Below, in pieces: positions 1-5,795 of a stretch of DNA of 6,172 nt (within the stretch, counting starts at the first letter, position 1; the number at the start of each line of letters is the position of its first letter). Under the pieces are notes generated by a model. That model saw only the letters and a list, made by a program, of their open reading frames with translations, searched no databases and had not been told where the DNA came from. The position numbers were made by a program, and so were the translations under genes. Source of the DNA: JBGSKY01 sp041740995 (GTDB taxonomy: Bacteria > Planctomycetota > Planctomycetia > Pirellulales > Pirellulaceae); NCBI GenBank assembly GCA_041740995.1, contig JBGSKY010000266.1, positions 1 to 6,172 of the forward strand, written 5' to 3'.

Positions 1-918
1 TCGACGCCAGCCGACATGATCGAAGCGTTGTTCCACATCAGCGAAGTTGCCAACGACCAGGGAATGGAAGCCCTGTTGTTGGTCGCTTCCAAATCCGGCA
101 TTGAGTTGCCTGAAGGCGATCTCACACCGGCCGACCTCGCACTGCTGATCTGGTTGAACGATCCGGACCAGTTGCGTCGCGCGAACTGTGAACGGATTGT
201 GCTACGATTTCAATCGTTCTTTTGCTTCATGAATCGCACACTCGAAGCGCCGTTGTTTGAAATGCCGGCTGACGTTGTGCTGAAGAGAATTGAAGAACGC
301 ACCAACCATTTCAACCGCAATCGCCAGCGCGGTGGCGGCGCGGCGGTCTGGATGTATGAGTTCGGTAACGAAGTGGCTTTTCTGATTCGATTCGGTGGCT
401 CACTCAAACGCGACGAAGTCATGGAAAATGACAAGTGCCGACCCGACATTCGTCGGCCGGTTGGCTACGACCTGATTGTCTACAACATCGCGACCGGTGA
501 GTTGCGAATTCGAGCGGATCTGGTCAGCGAACGCCGGTTCTATTGTCGCTTGTTCAGTGAGCAACTGTTTGACGATCCCGAGTTCTTTCAGCATGGGGAG
601 ACTTTCAATCTCGATGTTATCTATCGGCTTGGCGAAGACGTGCAATCGCCCGGGATGATCTTCGGTATCAAAAGAGTCACTCTGGTCGAGATTCAAGAAG
701 TGTTGCTGGGTGAAAAGACGCTGCATGTTACGTTCAAAAGCGAAGCGATCTTTGATGCTATCCGCGAGCACAACAAGGGATTGACATCAAACGGAAGGTT
801 GCTCAGCGCCAAGTTCAGGATAATTTTAGAAGATGCGGGCGAGGTAAGCCAACCTACGAAAAAAGCCCGTCTGCATCGCAAACGAGCTCCATTAATCGAC
901 GAACTCGAAATTACTTAG
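1..918 (+). CDS. Hypothetical protein, 5' end outside window (at least 300 aa visible)
   Basis: I do not recognise this protein. The frame is open from base 1 (Ser-Thr-Pro-Ala-Asp before the first Met at base 16), and nothing resembling a Shine-Dalgarno site precedes that ATG, so the gene probably begins upstream of the window. The visible 300 residues look soluble: a helical, leucine-rich N-terminal part (about residues 1-75), a middle part rich in Arg and aromatic residues around WMYEFGNEVAFLIRFGG (about 112-128), then alternating hydrophobic/charged segments suggesting beta strands, and a basic tail with KKARLHRKRAP close to the end. There is no signal peptide, membrane span or obvious catalytic motif. 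It ends in TAG, overlapping the stop of the convergent fasciclin gene by 8 bases. Codon use looks normal for protein-coding DNA, so I consider it a real gene of unknown function. Confidence 0.7.
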   Translation, partial: STPADMIEALFHISEVANDQGMEALLLVASKSGIELPEGDLTPADLALLIWLNDPDQLRRANCERIVLRFQSFFCFMNRTLEAPLFEMPADVVLKRIEERTNHFNRNRQRGGGAAVWMYEFGNEVAFLIRFGGSLKRDEVMENDKCRPDIRRPVGYDLIVYNIATGELRIRADLVSERRFYCRLFSEQLFDDPEFFQHGETFNLDVIYRLGEDVQSPGMIFGIKRVTLVEIQEVLLGEKTLHVTFKSEAIFDAIREHNKGLTSNGRLLSAKFRIILEDAGEVSQPTKKARLHRKRAPLIDELEIT

Positions 919-1363
919 CGGGGGGCATCAAAACGGTATCAATCGCGTGGATGACTCCGTTGCTACATTGGACGTCGGTGATGATCACTTTCGTATTTCC
1001 ATTTAGAAATACCGATCCATCTTTGACTTCGATAGTAATCTTTGAGCCTTCGACAGTACTCGCTTCCTTGAGCGTGACTACCGTTGCTGCTGGGACTGCG
1101 CCTGCAACAACGTGATAAGTCAGGATTGCGGCTAGCTTAGCTTTGTTTTCTGGCTTGACCAGTGACTCAACAGTACCAGCTGGCAACTTGGCGAATGCTG
1201 CGTCGGTCGGAGCCATTACCGTGAATGGTCCTGTACCGCTAAGCGCCGCGACAAGGTCGGCTGCTTTTACTGCTGCGACAAGAGTATTGAAACTGCCGTT
1301 ATCAATTGCAGTTTGTACGATAGTCTTTGTTGCAACTGGCTTGGCCATTGTTTGTGTAGACAT
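911..1363 (-). CDS. Fasciclin (FAS1/beta-Ig-H3) domain protein
   Basis: This is a single FAS1 domain filling almost the whole 150-residue protein. Seen directly: the H1 motif FTVMAPTDAAFAKLP (residues 47-61), the central YHVV (83-86) and the H2 motif GVIHAIDTVLMP (136-147), with the family's usual spacing and length. FAS1 domains are adhesion or ligand-binding folds, mostly extracellular. Here no start option gives a hydrophobic signal peptide, so the product appears to lack Sec export, as in other short bacterial FAS1 proteins. I chose the ATG at 1363 (MSTQTMAK...) because family members begin shortly before the TKTIVQTAI segment; in-frame ATGs at 1378 and 1399 would add 5 or 12 residues, and one at 1348 would remove 5. 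None has a clear ribosome binding site. The gene converges on its left neighbour, and a LacI-type palindrome lies about 80 bases upstream of the chosen start. Confidence 0.9.
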   Translation of the reverse strand: MSTQTMAKPVATKTIVQTAIDNGSFNTLVAAVKAADLVAALSGTGPFTVMAPTDAAFAKLPAGTVESLVKPENKAKLAAILTYHVVAGAVPAATVVTLKEASTVEGSKITIEVKDGSVFLNGNTKVIITDVQCSNGVIHAIDTVLMPPAK

Positions 1364-1441
1364 TCTATGCACTTTCATACTGAGAGGAATTATCGACATT
1401 CGAAATAGAATGGCGAATATTCCGGAAGAGACGCAATTACT

Positions 1442-1457
1442 TTGAAAGCGTTTTCAA
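1442..1457. promoter_or_regulatory. LacI/GalR-type (cre-like) palindromic operator candidate
   Basis: The 16-base sequence TTGAAAGCGTTTTCAA is a palindrome with a central CG, broken only at one symmetrical pair. It fits the pattern TG.AA.CG.TT.CA typical of LacI/GalR-family operators, including CcpA-type cre sites. It lies about 80 bases upstream of the fasciclin gene start, in otherwise non-coding DNA, so it could be an operator for that gene. No convincing -35/-10 pair could be placed beside it. The match is seen in the sequence; a bound regulator is inference. Confidence 0.4.
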
Positions 1458-1506
1458 CCGAACAGGTCCTTACGACCAGTGCATCGTAGATGCCTGACAA
1501 GTGTAG

Positions 1507-1746
1507 AGCCGCTACTACTTGCATTCACACCATCTTTTGACAGCGATTCGAGGAGACTCAAGACATGCTAGGCAGCGATTGCTTCTCGTCGTTGAACCAC
1601 ACGATAACCACTGGTTTGACTGTTTGGTGGGAACCACAGTGGCCGCCTCGATGCAAGGTTGTATTTTACCGGGGACGGATGGAACGTCGACTTCAAGACG
1701 GGATCGAATGAGTTCCAAGGACATGCAAATGAGGCGTAGAACATAG
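1507..1746 (+). pseudogene. C-terminal remnant of phage terminase large subunit (GpA-type)
   Basis: The open frame runs from just after a TAG at 1504-1506 to a TAG at 1744-1746. From about base 1570 it reads as the tail of a GpA-type terminase large subunit. The segment DNHWFDCLVGTTVAASMQG (1603-1659) fits the family's C-terminal N-H/E-x-x-D-C-x-V...AA signature at the end of the nuclease domain, and is followed by a basic, Arg-rich end (SRRDRMSS, QMRRRT). The ATPase and most of the nuclease domain are missing. Reading the three plus frames upstream to about 1400 shows only stops and no further homology. Position supports the call, because in lambda-like phages terminase lies directly before the gpW-type gene and the portal, which follow here after the toxin-antitoxin insert. 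Stretches of reading frame on the other strand here are judged to be chance. The family call rests on remembered motif patterns. Confidence 0.55.
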
Positions 1747-1777
1747 CCAAGACTGACCATACAAGTTTGCTTGTCTT

Positions 1778-2809
1778 TTAGCGTAAGTTTCTGTGATTTA
1801 TCTCCGCCTGCAGATTAATCAATTGGTCGATGACTTCATCGAATGTTAACGGTTCAATCAAGTACATATCTCGCATCGCGATATAGTCTTGCCTCAACGC
1901 ATCAACGCGAGCTTTCGAGGGAACGAGACGGAATGAACCAGGTACAGCTAAATCATATCTTGCCCAGGAACTTCCGAAGAATCGTGATTTCCATTCAACA
2001 ACCCTCATGCGCATATCGTCCAAATGGATCGCTCGCTTACCATCGGGATGCAAAGCTAATGCGACTGTGTCAGCATAGTGGCGTGAAAATCTGTCCGGAG
2101 TTGGCTTATCCTCGGGGCGGTGACATTCCGCGTGAAGAATCGTTGCCTTCTCCCAGAATGTACGCTCGATTTCGAGAGCGACAACATCGCAGTTCCAATC
2201 ATCAAACAGCTGTGGAAACTCGTCTGCCAACCAGGTTGCAATTTTGTGTTTTCCGGTGGGTCGCTGTTCAGTCAATGAGCCGAACTCTAGCTTCACAGAT
2301 CGCTTCAAATACTCGAAACCAGATGGTTGAGTCGTTGGATAATGAAACAATAGTACGGGCGAATTGGTTTGTGAATCGATTTGAAATTCGATTCGTTCGA
2401 GGTCCCGGTCAATATCTTTCACAGTGCTTAGTGCTTGCGTTACTTGCTTACTCAGCTCTGGCATTATGCTGTCACGAACCATTTCGATGCACGCCGCTTC
2501 AGCTCGGGTCATCCATTTGTTGGCTTGATTGCGGCTGGTGCCCGGCTCAGGAAGACTCAGAAATTCCGGTGAGAGCGACAAATCGATGTCTTCCGAGAAC
2601 CGGTTGATTGCGCCGAAAACCTTCGACAGTGTTGTGCCGCCTTTGAAAACCAGTGCGTCAGCAAATTCGCAACGAAACAGTATGGACAATATGTAGCAAA
2701 CCCAAAAGTCCTTTTCCATGATCACTGGCGATATGCCTCGTCGCACGGCGGCTTCTTGTATTGCTCTTTTGCGTTGAGTGTCGGGCAGGCCCAAGAATGT
2801 TGAGTTCAT
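1778..2809 (-). CDS. abiEii: AbiEii-family nucleotidyltransferase toxin (type IV toxin-antitoxin)
   Basis: This 343-residue protein is a DNA polymerase beta-like nucleotidyltransferase of the AbiEii/AbiGii toxin family, which inhibits growth or aborts phage infection; characterised relatives transfer nucleotides to RNA targets. The active-site block is intact: KGGTTLSK (56-63), then R70, S72 and the metal-binding pair D74/D76 in RFSEDIDL. Further family landmarks are VKLEFG (172-177), ERTFWEKATILH (215-226) and FSRHYAD (241-247). Length matches full-size members and there is no truncation. The start ATG overlaps the antitoxin stop by four bases (ATGA), giving translational coupling in the usual antitoxin-then-toxin order. 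The pair is transcribed leftward, against the surrounding phage genes. Its 3' end lies 31 bases from the terminase remnant. Target specificity cannot be read from the sequence. Confidence 0.93.
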   Translation of the reverse strand: MNSTFLGLPDTQRKRAIQEAAVRRGISPVIMEKDFWVCYILSILFRCEFADALVFKGGTTLSKVFGAINRFSEDIDLSLSPEFLSLPEPGTSRNQANKWMTRAEAACIEMVRDSIMPELSKQVTQALSTVKDIDRDLERIEFQIDSQTNSPVLLFHYPTTQPSGFEYLKRSVKLEFGSLTEQRPTGKHKIATWLADEFPQLFDDWNCDVVALEIERTFWEKATILHAECHRPEDKPTPDRFSRHYADTVALALHPDGKRAIHLDDMRMRVVEWKSRFFGSSWARYDLAVPGSFRLVPSKARVDALRQDYIAMRDMYLIEPLTFDEVIDQLINLQAEINHRNLR

Positions 2810-3444
2810 TGAGCACCCTGTGGTGATCGTGACTCTGCTATCTCATGAAAGATCTGATGCATCCAAACCGGTGCCAGGGGAATGTCTTTGAGTAATTCCT
2901 TACGCTGCTTCAGCGGTATGCTGGACTTCAGTTTATTGATTCGAGTCTGTGTCACATGCTCTTTGCCCAGTGACCGGAGGGCTTGGATGATCAAACCACT
3001 CAATCTTCCTGATGCTGCCATATTGCGAGGCGTTGTGCGACGAAGCTGGATTGTCATTGGCCCGACCTTAAGCGTCCGAGATTCACCTTCGGTTAGGAAA
3101 ACAATCTTGGCTGGTACTTGTTCAGACAGACCGAGTAGATTCAGCGCGTATGCTCCAGAAGGTTGTATTCCGAATCGATCGCGCTTCGATAAAACCTTAG
3201 TTATTGCTTCGATTGTCGGCGACAGTTCGCCCAAAAGCGGGTCAATAATCGGGTAGTCGTAAACGCCTCGTGCAAGCCGCCTTATCGATTTCGCCTTTTC
3301 AAGCCGGTGGAGAGCGACTCCGACAGCTTGGCGGCTTCCCAAGTCCAAAAAGCTTGACGGAAGGACGACACAGCCACGTCCCCACCTCTTTATGCGGGAA
3401 AAGATTACTGACTCGATGCTTTCGGGAGATTTTTTGCCTGCCAT
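2806..3444 (-). CDS. abiEi: AbiEi-like antitoxin / autoregulator (DUF6088 family)
   Basis: A 212-residue protein matching the DUF6088 branch of AbiEi-type antitoxins. Residues about 8-65 form the expected winged helix-turn-helix (around VVLPSSFLDLGSRQAVGVAL and a wing ending RLARGVYDYP). The C-terminal domain carries the pattern GIQPSGAYALNLLGLSEQVP followed by a beta segment (KIVFLTEGESRTLKVG) typical of these proteins. AbiEi proteins neutralise the paired AbiEii toxin without stable binding (type IV) and repress their own operon through inverted repeats. A perfect 10-bp inverted repeat begins one base upstream of this ATG, fitting autoregulation. The gene overlaps the toxin start by four bases. 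The start at 3444 is preferred because the likely promoter ends almost at this ATG, leaving no room for an upstream start. The DUF6088 assignment is from sequence recognition. Confidence 0.88.
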   Translation of the reverse strand: MAGKKSPESIESVIFSRIKRWGRGCVVLPSSFLDLGSRQAVGVALHRLEKAKSIRRLARGVYDYPIIDPLLGELSPTIEAITKVLSKRDRFGIQPSGAYALNLLGLSEQVPAKIVFLTEGESRTLKVGPMTIQLRRTTPRNMAASGRLSGLIIQALRSLGKEHVTQTRINKLKSSIPLKQRKELLKDIPLAPVWMHQIFHEIAESRSPQGAQ

Positions 3445-3445
3445 G

Positions 3446-3477
3446 TTGTAACAAATACTACCCAGTTTTTGTTACAA
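3446..3477. promoter_or_regulatory. Inverted-repeat operator of the abiE operon
   Basis: Two perfect 10-base arms, TTGTAACAAA (3446-3455) and TTTGTTACAA (3468-3477), are separated by 12 bases. The arm centres are 22 bases apart, about two helical turns, which suits a dimer or two wHTH units on one DNA face. The repeat ends one base before the antitoxin ATG and lies over the predicted promoter. Known AbiEi proteins repress their operon by binding inverted repeats at the promoter, so this is the likely autoregulatory operator. Confidence 0.75.
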
Positions 3478-3483
3478 GATCAA
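3455..3483 (-). promoter_or_regulatory. Predicted promoter of the abiE operon
   Basis: On the minus strand, TTGATC (3483-3478, -35, four of six consensus) and TAGTAT (3460-3455, -10, four of six) are separated by 17 bases. Transcription would start about 7 bases downstream, leaving a leader of only a few bases before the antitoxin ATG at 3444, so the message is probably leaderless or nearly so. One operator arm fills the spacer next to the -35 and the other covers the predicted start site, so bound repressor would block polymerase. Confidence 0.45.
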
Positions 3484-3652
3484 GAGAGAAAAAGCACCCC
3501 TTGAAAGCGCAATTATGAACAAAAACCAAGGTGTCGCGGTACGAATTTGCTTGCCGAGGTCATCGCTCGCAAAATCTACACATGGGCACCGAAAGAAATA
3601 TTCTTTGGGACATCGTTCAGACAAATTGCATAGTTAGTACTGGAAGAGGCAA

Positions 3653-3673
3653 TCGAGTTTCTTTTTCACTCGA
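3653..3673. promoter_or_regulatory. Small hairpin directly upstream of a ribosome binding site
   Basis: A 6-base stem TCGAGT/ACTCGA surrounds a pyrimidine-rich 9-base loop and ends exactly where the Shine-Dalgarno-like AGAGGG of the next gene (3674-3679) begins. It could shape access to that site. It is too short and too weak to call a terminator, and a regulatory role is only inferred from position. Confidence 0.25.
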
Positions 3674-3686
3674 AGAGGGTTTCCAG

Positions 3687-3884
3687 ATGTCAGACAACTT
3701 GCAAGAGACGATTCGCGAAAGTGCTAAGGCACCCGCTAAGGCATCGGGAGATGCTGGGAGCGTCGAGCAGCATAAGCTCACCGAGCAGATTGCTGCTGAC
3801 AAGTATCTGGCATCCAAGCAAGCCGCCTCTCAACCGAAGCGTGGCCTTCGATTCAACAAGCTTGTGCCACCAGGTACAGACTAA
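3687..3884 (+). CDS. Small phage protein in the gpW (head-tail joining) position
   Basis: A 65-residue protein encoded immediately before the portal, where lambda-type phages carry gpW, the small protein that closes the head-tail junction. It has a charged helical N-terminal half (MSDNLQETIRES), a central EQHKLTEQIAADKYLASKQAA segment predicted to be helical, and a conserved-looking end GLRFNKLVPPGTD. I recognise the IEADRYLA...GLRF..LVPPG pattern as typical of short phage proteins between terminase and portal, but whether it is a true gpW homologue is uncertain. The start at 3687 is chosen because AGAGGG (3674-3679) lies 7 bases upstream; the frame is open further back to 3531, but that extension looks non-coding. 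The nearly identical codons for AKAP and AKAS form a short direct repeat (gctaaggca). The stop is 38 bases from the portal start. Confidence 0.7.
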   Translation: MSDNLQETIRESAKAPAKASGDAGSVEQHKLTEQIAADKYLASKQAASQPKRGLRFNKLVPPGTD

Positions 3885-3922
3885 AGGGTCGTAACTGATC
3901 GAGCTTGTTTTTGTAGTCAGGG

Positions 3923-5044
3923 GTGTCGGGTTTAGCAGTAGGGATGGATTCACGGATGTTGAAGTTGTTGTCAGGGATTCTGAGCAAGGGAAGCGGTCGC
4001 AAAGATCGATCGCTTATCCGTGGACGCTCGGCCCGGCACCCCTTTTCGCTGATGAGATTGCTGGCTCGTTACGATGCGGCCGTAACCTCGCATGACAATG
4101 TTCGCCACTGGGCGGCCGCCGACGGACTATCGGCCAACGCCGCCAACAGCCCTGACGTTCGGCGAATACTTCGCAACCGTTCGCGATACGAGATTGCCAA
4201 TAACAGTTACGCTCGTGGGATCACTTTGACGCTGGCCAACGATTGTGTCGGAACGGGGCCACGCCTGCAGATGCTGACCGAAGATGCCAACGCGAATCGC
4301 ATCGTCGAGCAAGAGTTCATGGCCTGGGTCGATCGAATCAATCTGGCCGAAAAGCTTAGGACGATGCGTTTGGCTCGTGTCTCCGATGGCGAATCTTTCG
4401 GCTTGCTGACCGACAACCCCAAAGTCGACACACCGGTTCAACTGGATATCAAACTCGTCGAAGCCGAACAGATTACTTCTCCAAGTTTAAGCTTGGATGG
4501 AACAAACTATTTCGATGGCATTCAGTTCGATGAGCATGGCAACGCGATCTCGTACAACGTGCTGAAGGAGCACCCCGGTGACGACGCATTCTCCCTAAGC
4601 GATGACTACGAATCGATCGACGCGGCTTCGGTCATCCACTATTTTCGCAGCGATCGACCTGGCCAGATTCGCGGCGTGCCCGATATCACGCCAGCCCTGC
4701 CACTCTTTGCACAACTTCGTCGCTTCACGCTGGCGGTACTAGCAGCGGCTGAAACCGCAGCCGACTTTGCTGGAATTCTTTATACCGACGCGCCAGCAGG
4801 TGGTGAAGCGGACGCAGCAGAACCATTCGAGCCGATAGAACTGGAGAAACGTGCCTTGCTCACCATGCCAGGCGGATGGCGCATGGAGCAGATGCGAAGC
4901 GAACAGCCAAGCACGACGTACAGTGAATTTAAAAAGGAAATTCTCAATGAAATCGCCCGCTGTTTGAACATGCCGTTCAATGTCGCCGCCGGAAATTCCA
5001 GCGGCTACAACTATGCAAGTGGTCGACTCGATCATCAAACGTGA
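3923..5044 (+). CDS. Phage portal protein, lambda family, C-terminally truncated/interrupted
   Basis: The portal forms the dodecameric ring at one capsid vertex through which terminase pumps DNA and to which the tail attaches. Lambda-family (gpB-like) landmarks: LLARYDAAVTSHDNVRHW (46-63), the block RRILRNRSRYEIANNSYARGI (80-100), NDCVGTGPRLQ (106-116), RVSDGESFG, VIHYFRSDRPGQIRGVPD and, at the end, MPFNVAAGNSSGYNYASGRLDHQT. It stops by TGA right after HQT at 373 residues; family members usually run on for well over 100 more residues, about 500 in all. Everything before the stop looks intact, so this reads as an N-terminal portal exon or half-gene, not a decayed one. The start is uncertain: GTG at 3923 is the longest, with ATGs at 3944 (GTAGGG just before it) and 3956 also possible. 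The next gene begins within a few bases of the stop. Confidence 0.9.
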   Translation: MSGLAVGMDSRMLKLLSGILSKGSGRKDRSLIRGRSARHPFSLMRLLARYDAAVTSHDNVRHWAAADGLSANAANSPDVRRILRNRSRYEIANNSYARGITLTLANDCVGTGPRLQMLTEDANANRIVEQEFMAWVDRINLAEKLRTMRLARVSDGESFGLLTDNPKVDTPVQLDIKLVEAEQITSPSLSLDGTNYFDGIQFDEHGNAISYNVLKEHPGDDAFSLSDDYESIDAASVIHYFRSDRPGQIRGVPDITPALPLFAQLRRFTLAVLAAAETAADFAGILYTDAPAGGEADAAEPFEPIELEKRALLTMPGGWRMEQMRSEQPSTTYSEFKKEILNEIARCLNMPFNVAAGNSSGYNYASGRLDHQT

Positions 5045-5051
5045 ACCGGCC

Positions 5052-5795
5052 ATGCTCGTGGCGGGCTTCGAGCCGATTCGCCGCGAGCGTTGGTCGCGAC
5101 AACGAGTCATCGAGCGGCTGCAAGCTTGGCGTGATAGGACGCGAGAAACCAACCTGCGTGAATCGGACCCCAACTTGGCTGGGGCCGCCTCGCGATTGTT
5201 TGGCAGCCTCGAGGCAGCGTGCAGCGCAGCCGACGTCGAAGCGTCACCACGTCACTGGACCGATCAACGCGTGATCGCAGAAATTCAAGAACGGTACGTT
5301 CGCGGCAAGCCGAAACACATCCAAGGTCTGGGTGACATTCGATTGGCGTGTGCCGCCAAGCGTCGCTTCGGCTCCTGGGCCAACGCGGTTGCAGCGGCGG
5401 GACTAATCGACCGAATTCCAATCGCCAAACCGCTCAAGCGCTGGAGCAAACAACAAGTGATCGATGCGATCAAGCGAGCAATCGGCGAGGGCATTCGACT
5501 GAGCGATATCAGCAAGCGCGATCAAGGTTTGTACAACGCAGCCAAGACACACTTCGGTACTTGGCGAGCTGCCATGCGTGCGGCAGGCATCCAACCGTTT
5601 CGTCGCCAATGGACCAAGCAGCTCATCATTGCCGAGATCCGCGATCGAATTAAGCGCGGCGAATCGCTGTCCAGCCGTGATCGACGCAACATCAACATGG
5701 CCGCCGCAGCCAATCGGCATTTTGGTTCGTGGACAACGGCACTCATCGAAGCGGGCATTCAAAACAAGTCCGCACATCGGAGGGCCGCGTCATGA
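5052..5795 (+). CDS. Protein of four homing-endonuclease-associated (HNH_repeat/HEAR-type) repeats
   Basis: From ATG 5052 the product has 247 residues made almost wholly of four repeats of about 50-60 residues. Each starts with a Trp (W-S/T-x-Q-x-[VIL]-I...I) and ends in (A)A-x-x-x-F-G-[ST]-[WL]...A-[AG]. They lie near residues 14-62, 69-118, 131-180 and 187-236. This is the pattern of the homing endonuclease-associated repeat, a small helical, presumably DNA-binding unit found beside HNH and other homing nucleases. No HNH, GIY-YIG or LAGLIDADG motif is present. The protein is very basic. The frame is open upstream to ATGs at 5013 and 4980, but those lie inside the portal gene in another frame, and recognisable repeat sequence starts only after the portal stop, so I prefer 5052, seven bases beyond that TGA. 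No Shine-Dalgarno site is visible, so translation may rely on reinitiation after the portal. Its stop overlaps the next start (ATGA). Confidence 0.8.
   Translation: MLVAGFEPIRRERWSRQRVIERLQAWRDRTRETNLRESDPNLAGAASRLFGSLEAACSAADVEASPRHWTDQRVIAEIQERYVRGKPKHIQGLGDIRLACAAKRRFGSWANAVAAAGLIDRIPIAKPLKRWSKQQVIDAIKRAIGEGIRLSDISKRDQGLYNAAKTHFGTWRAAMRAAGIQPFRRQWTKQLIIAEIRDRIKRGESLSSRDRRNINMAAAANRHFGSWTTALIEAGIQNKSAHRRAAS
5779..5784 (+). promoter_or_regulatory. Strong ribosome binding site for the second repeat gene
   Basis: GGAGGG lies 7 bases before the ATG at 5792. It is one of the few strong Shine-Dalgarno sequences in the window, and it fixes the start of a gene that would otherwise be ambiguous because it overlaps the preceding stop and runs off the window. 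Confidence 0.75.

Noticed and set aside
836..874. GCGGGC...GCCCGT pairing near the end of the first gene as a terminator
   Set aside because: The loop is too large and no T-tract follows the stem on either strand.
1515..1760. Minus-strand reading frames of 60 and 81 residues
   Set aside because: They lie opposite the terminase-like frame, have no family pattern or ribosome site, and read as Cys/Ser/Arg-rich chance translation.
1761..1774. Possible terminator hairpin ACAAG-TTTG-CTTGT between the terminase remnant and the toxin stop
   Set aside because: The stem is only 5 bp and A/T-rich. It is followed by just CTTTTA on the plus strand and by no T-tract on the minus strand.
1843..2607. 254-residue plus-strand reading frame opposite the toxin gene
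   Set aside because: It is antisense to a clear AbiEii gene with intact motifs, and its own translation shows no domain and an implausible composition.
3501..3509. Second copy of TTGAAAGCG, also present at 1442-1450, as a possible insertion repeat flanking abiE
   Set aside because: It is only 9 identical bases, the flanking sequence diverges, and it does not bracket the abiE module closely enough to be a target duplication.
3531..3686. N-terminal extension of the gpW-position protein
   Set aside because: The extension has no homology pattern, and a good Shine-Dalgarno site sits correctly before the internal ATG at 3687.
5042..5060. Group II intron 5' boundary (GTGAA at 5041)
   Set aside because: It matches the GUGYG consensus only in part, no domain V-like hairpin was recognised in the visible sequence, and no intron-encoded reverse transcriptase is present.
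5107..5777. Minus-strand and alternative-frame reading frames across the repeat genes
   Set aside because: They are shadows caused by the G/C-skewed codon pattern of the real repeat genes, and none has a recognisable domain or start signal.
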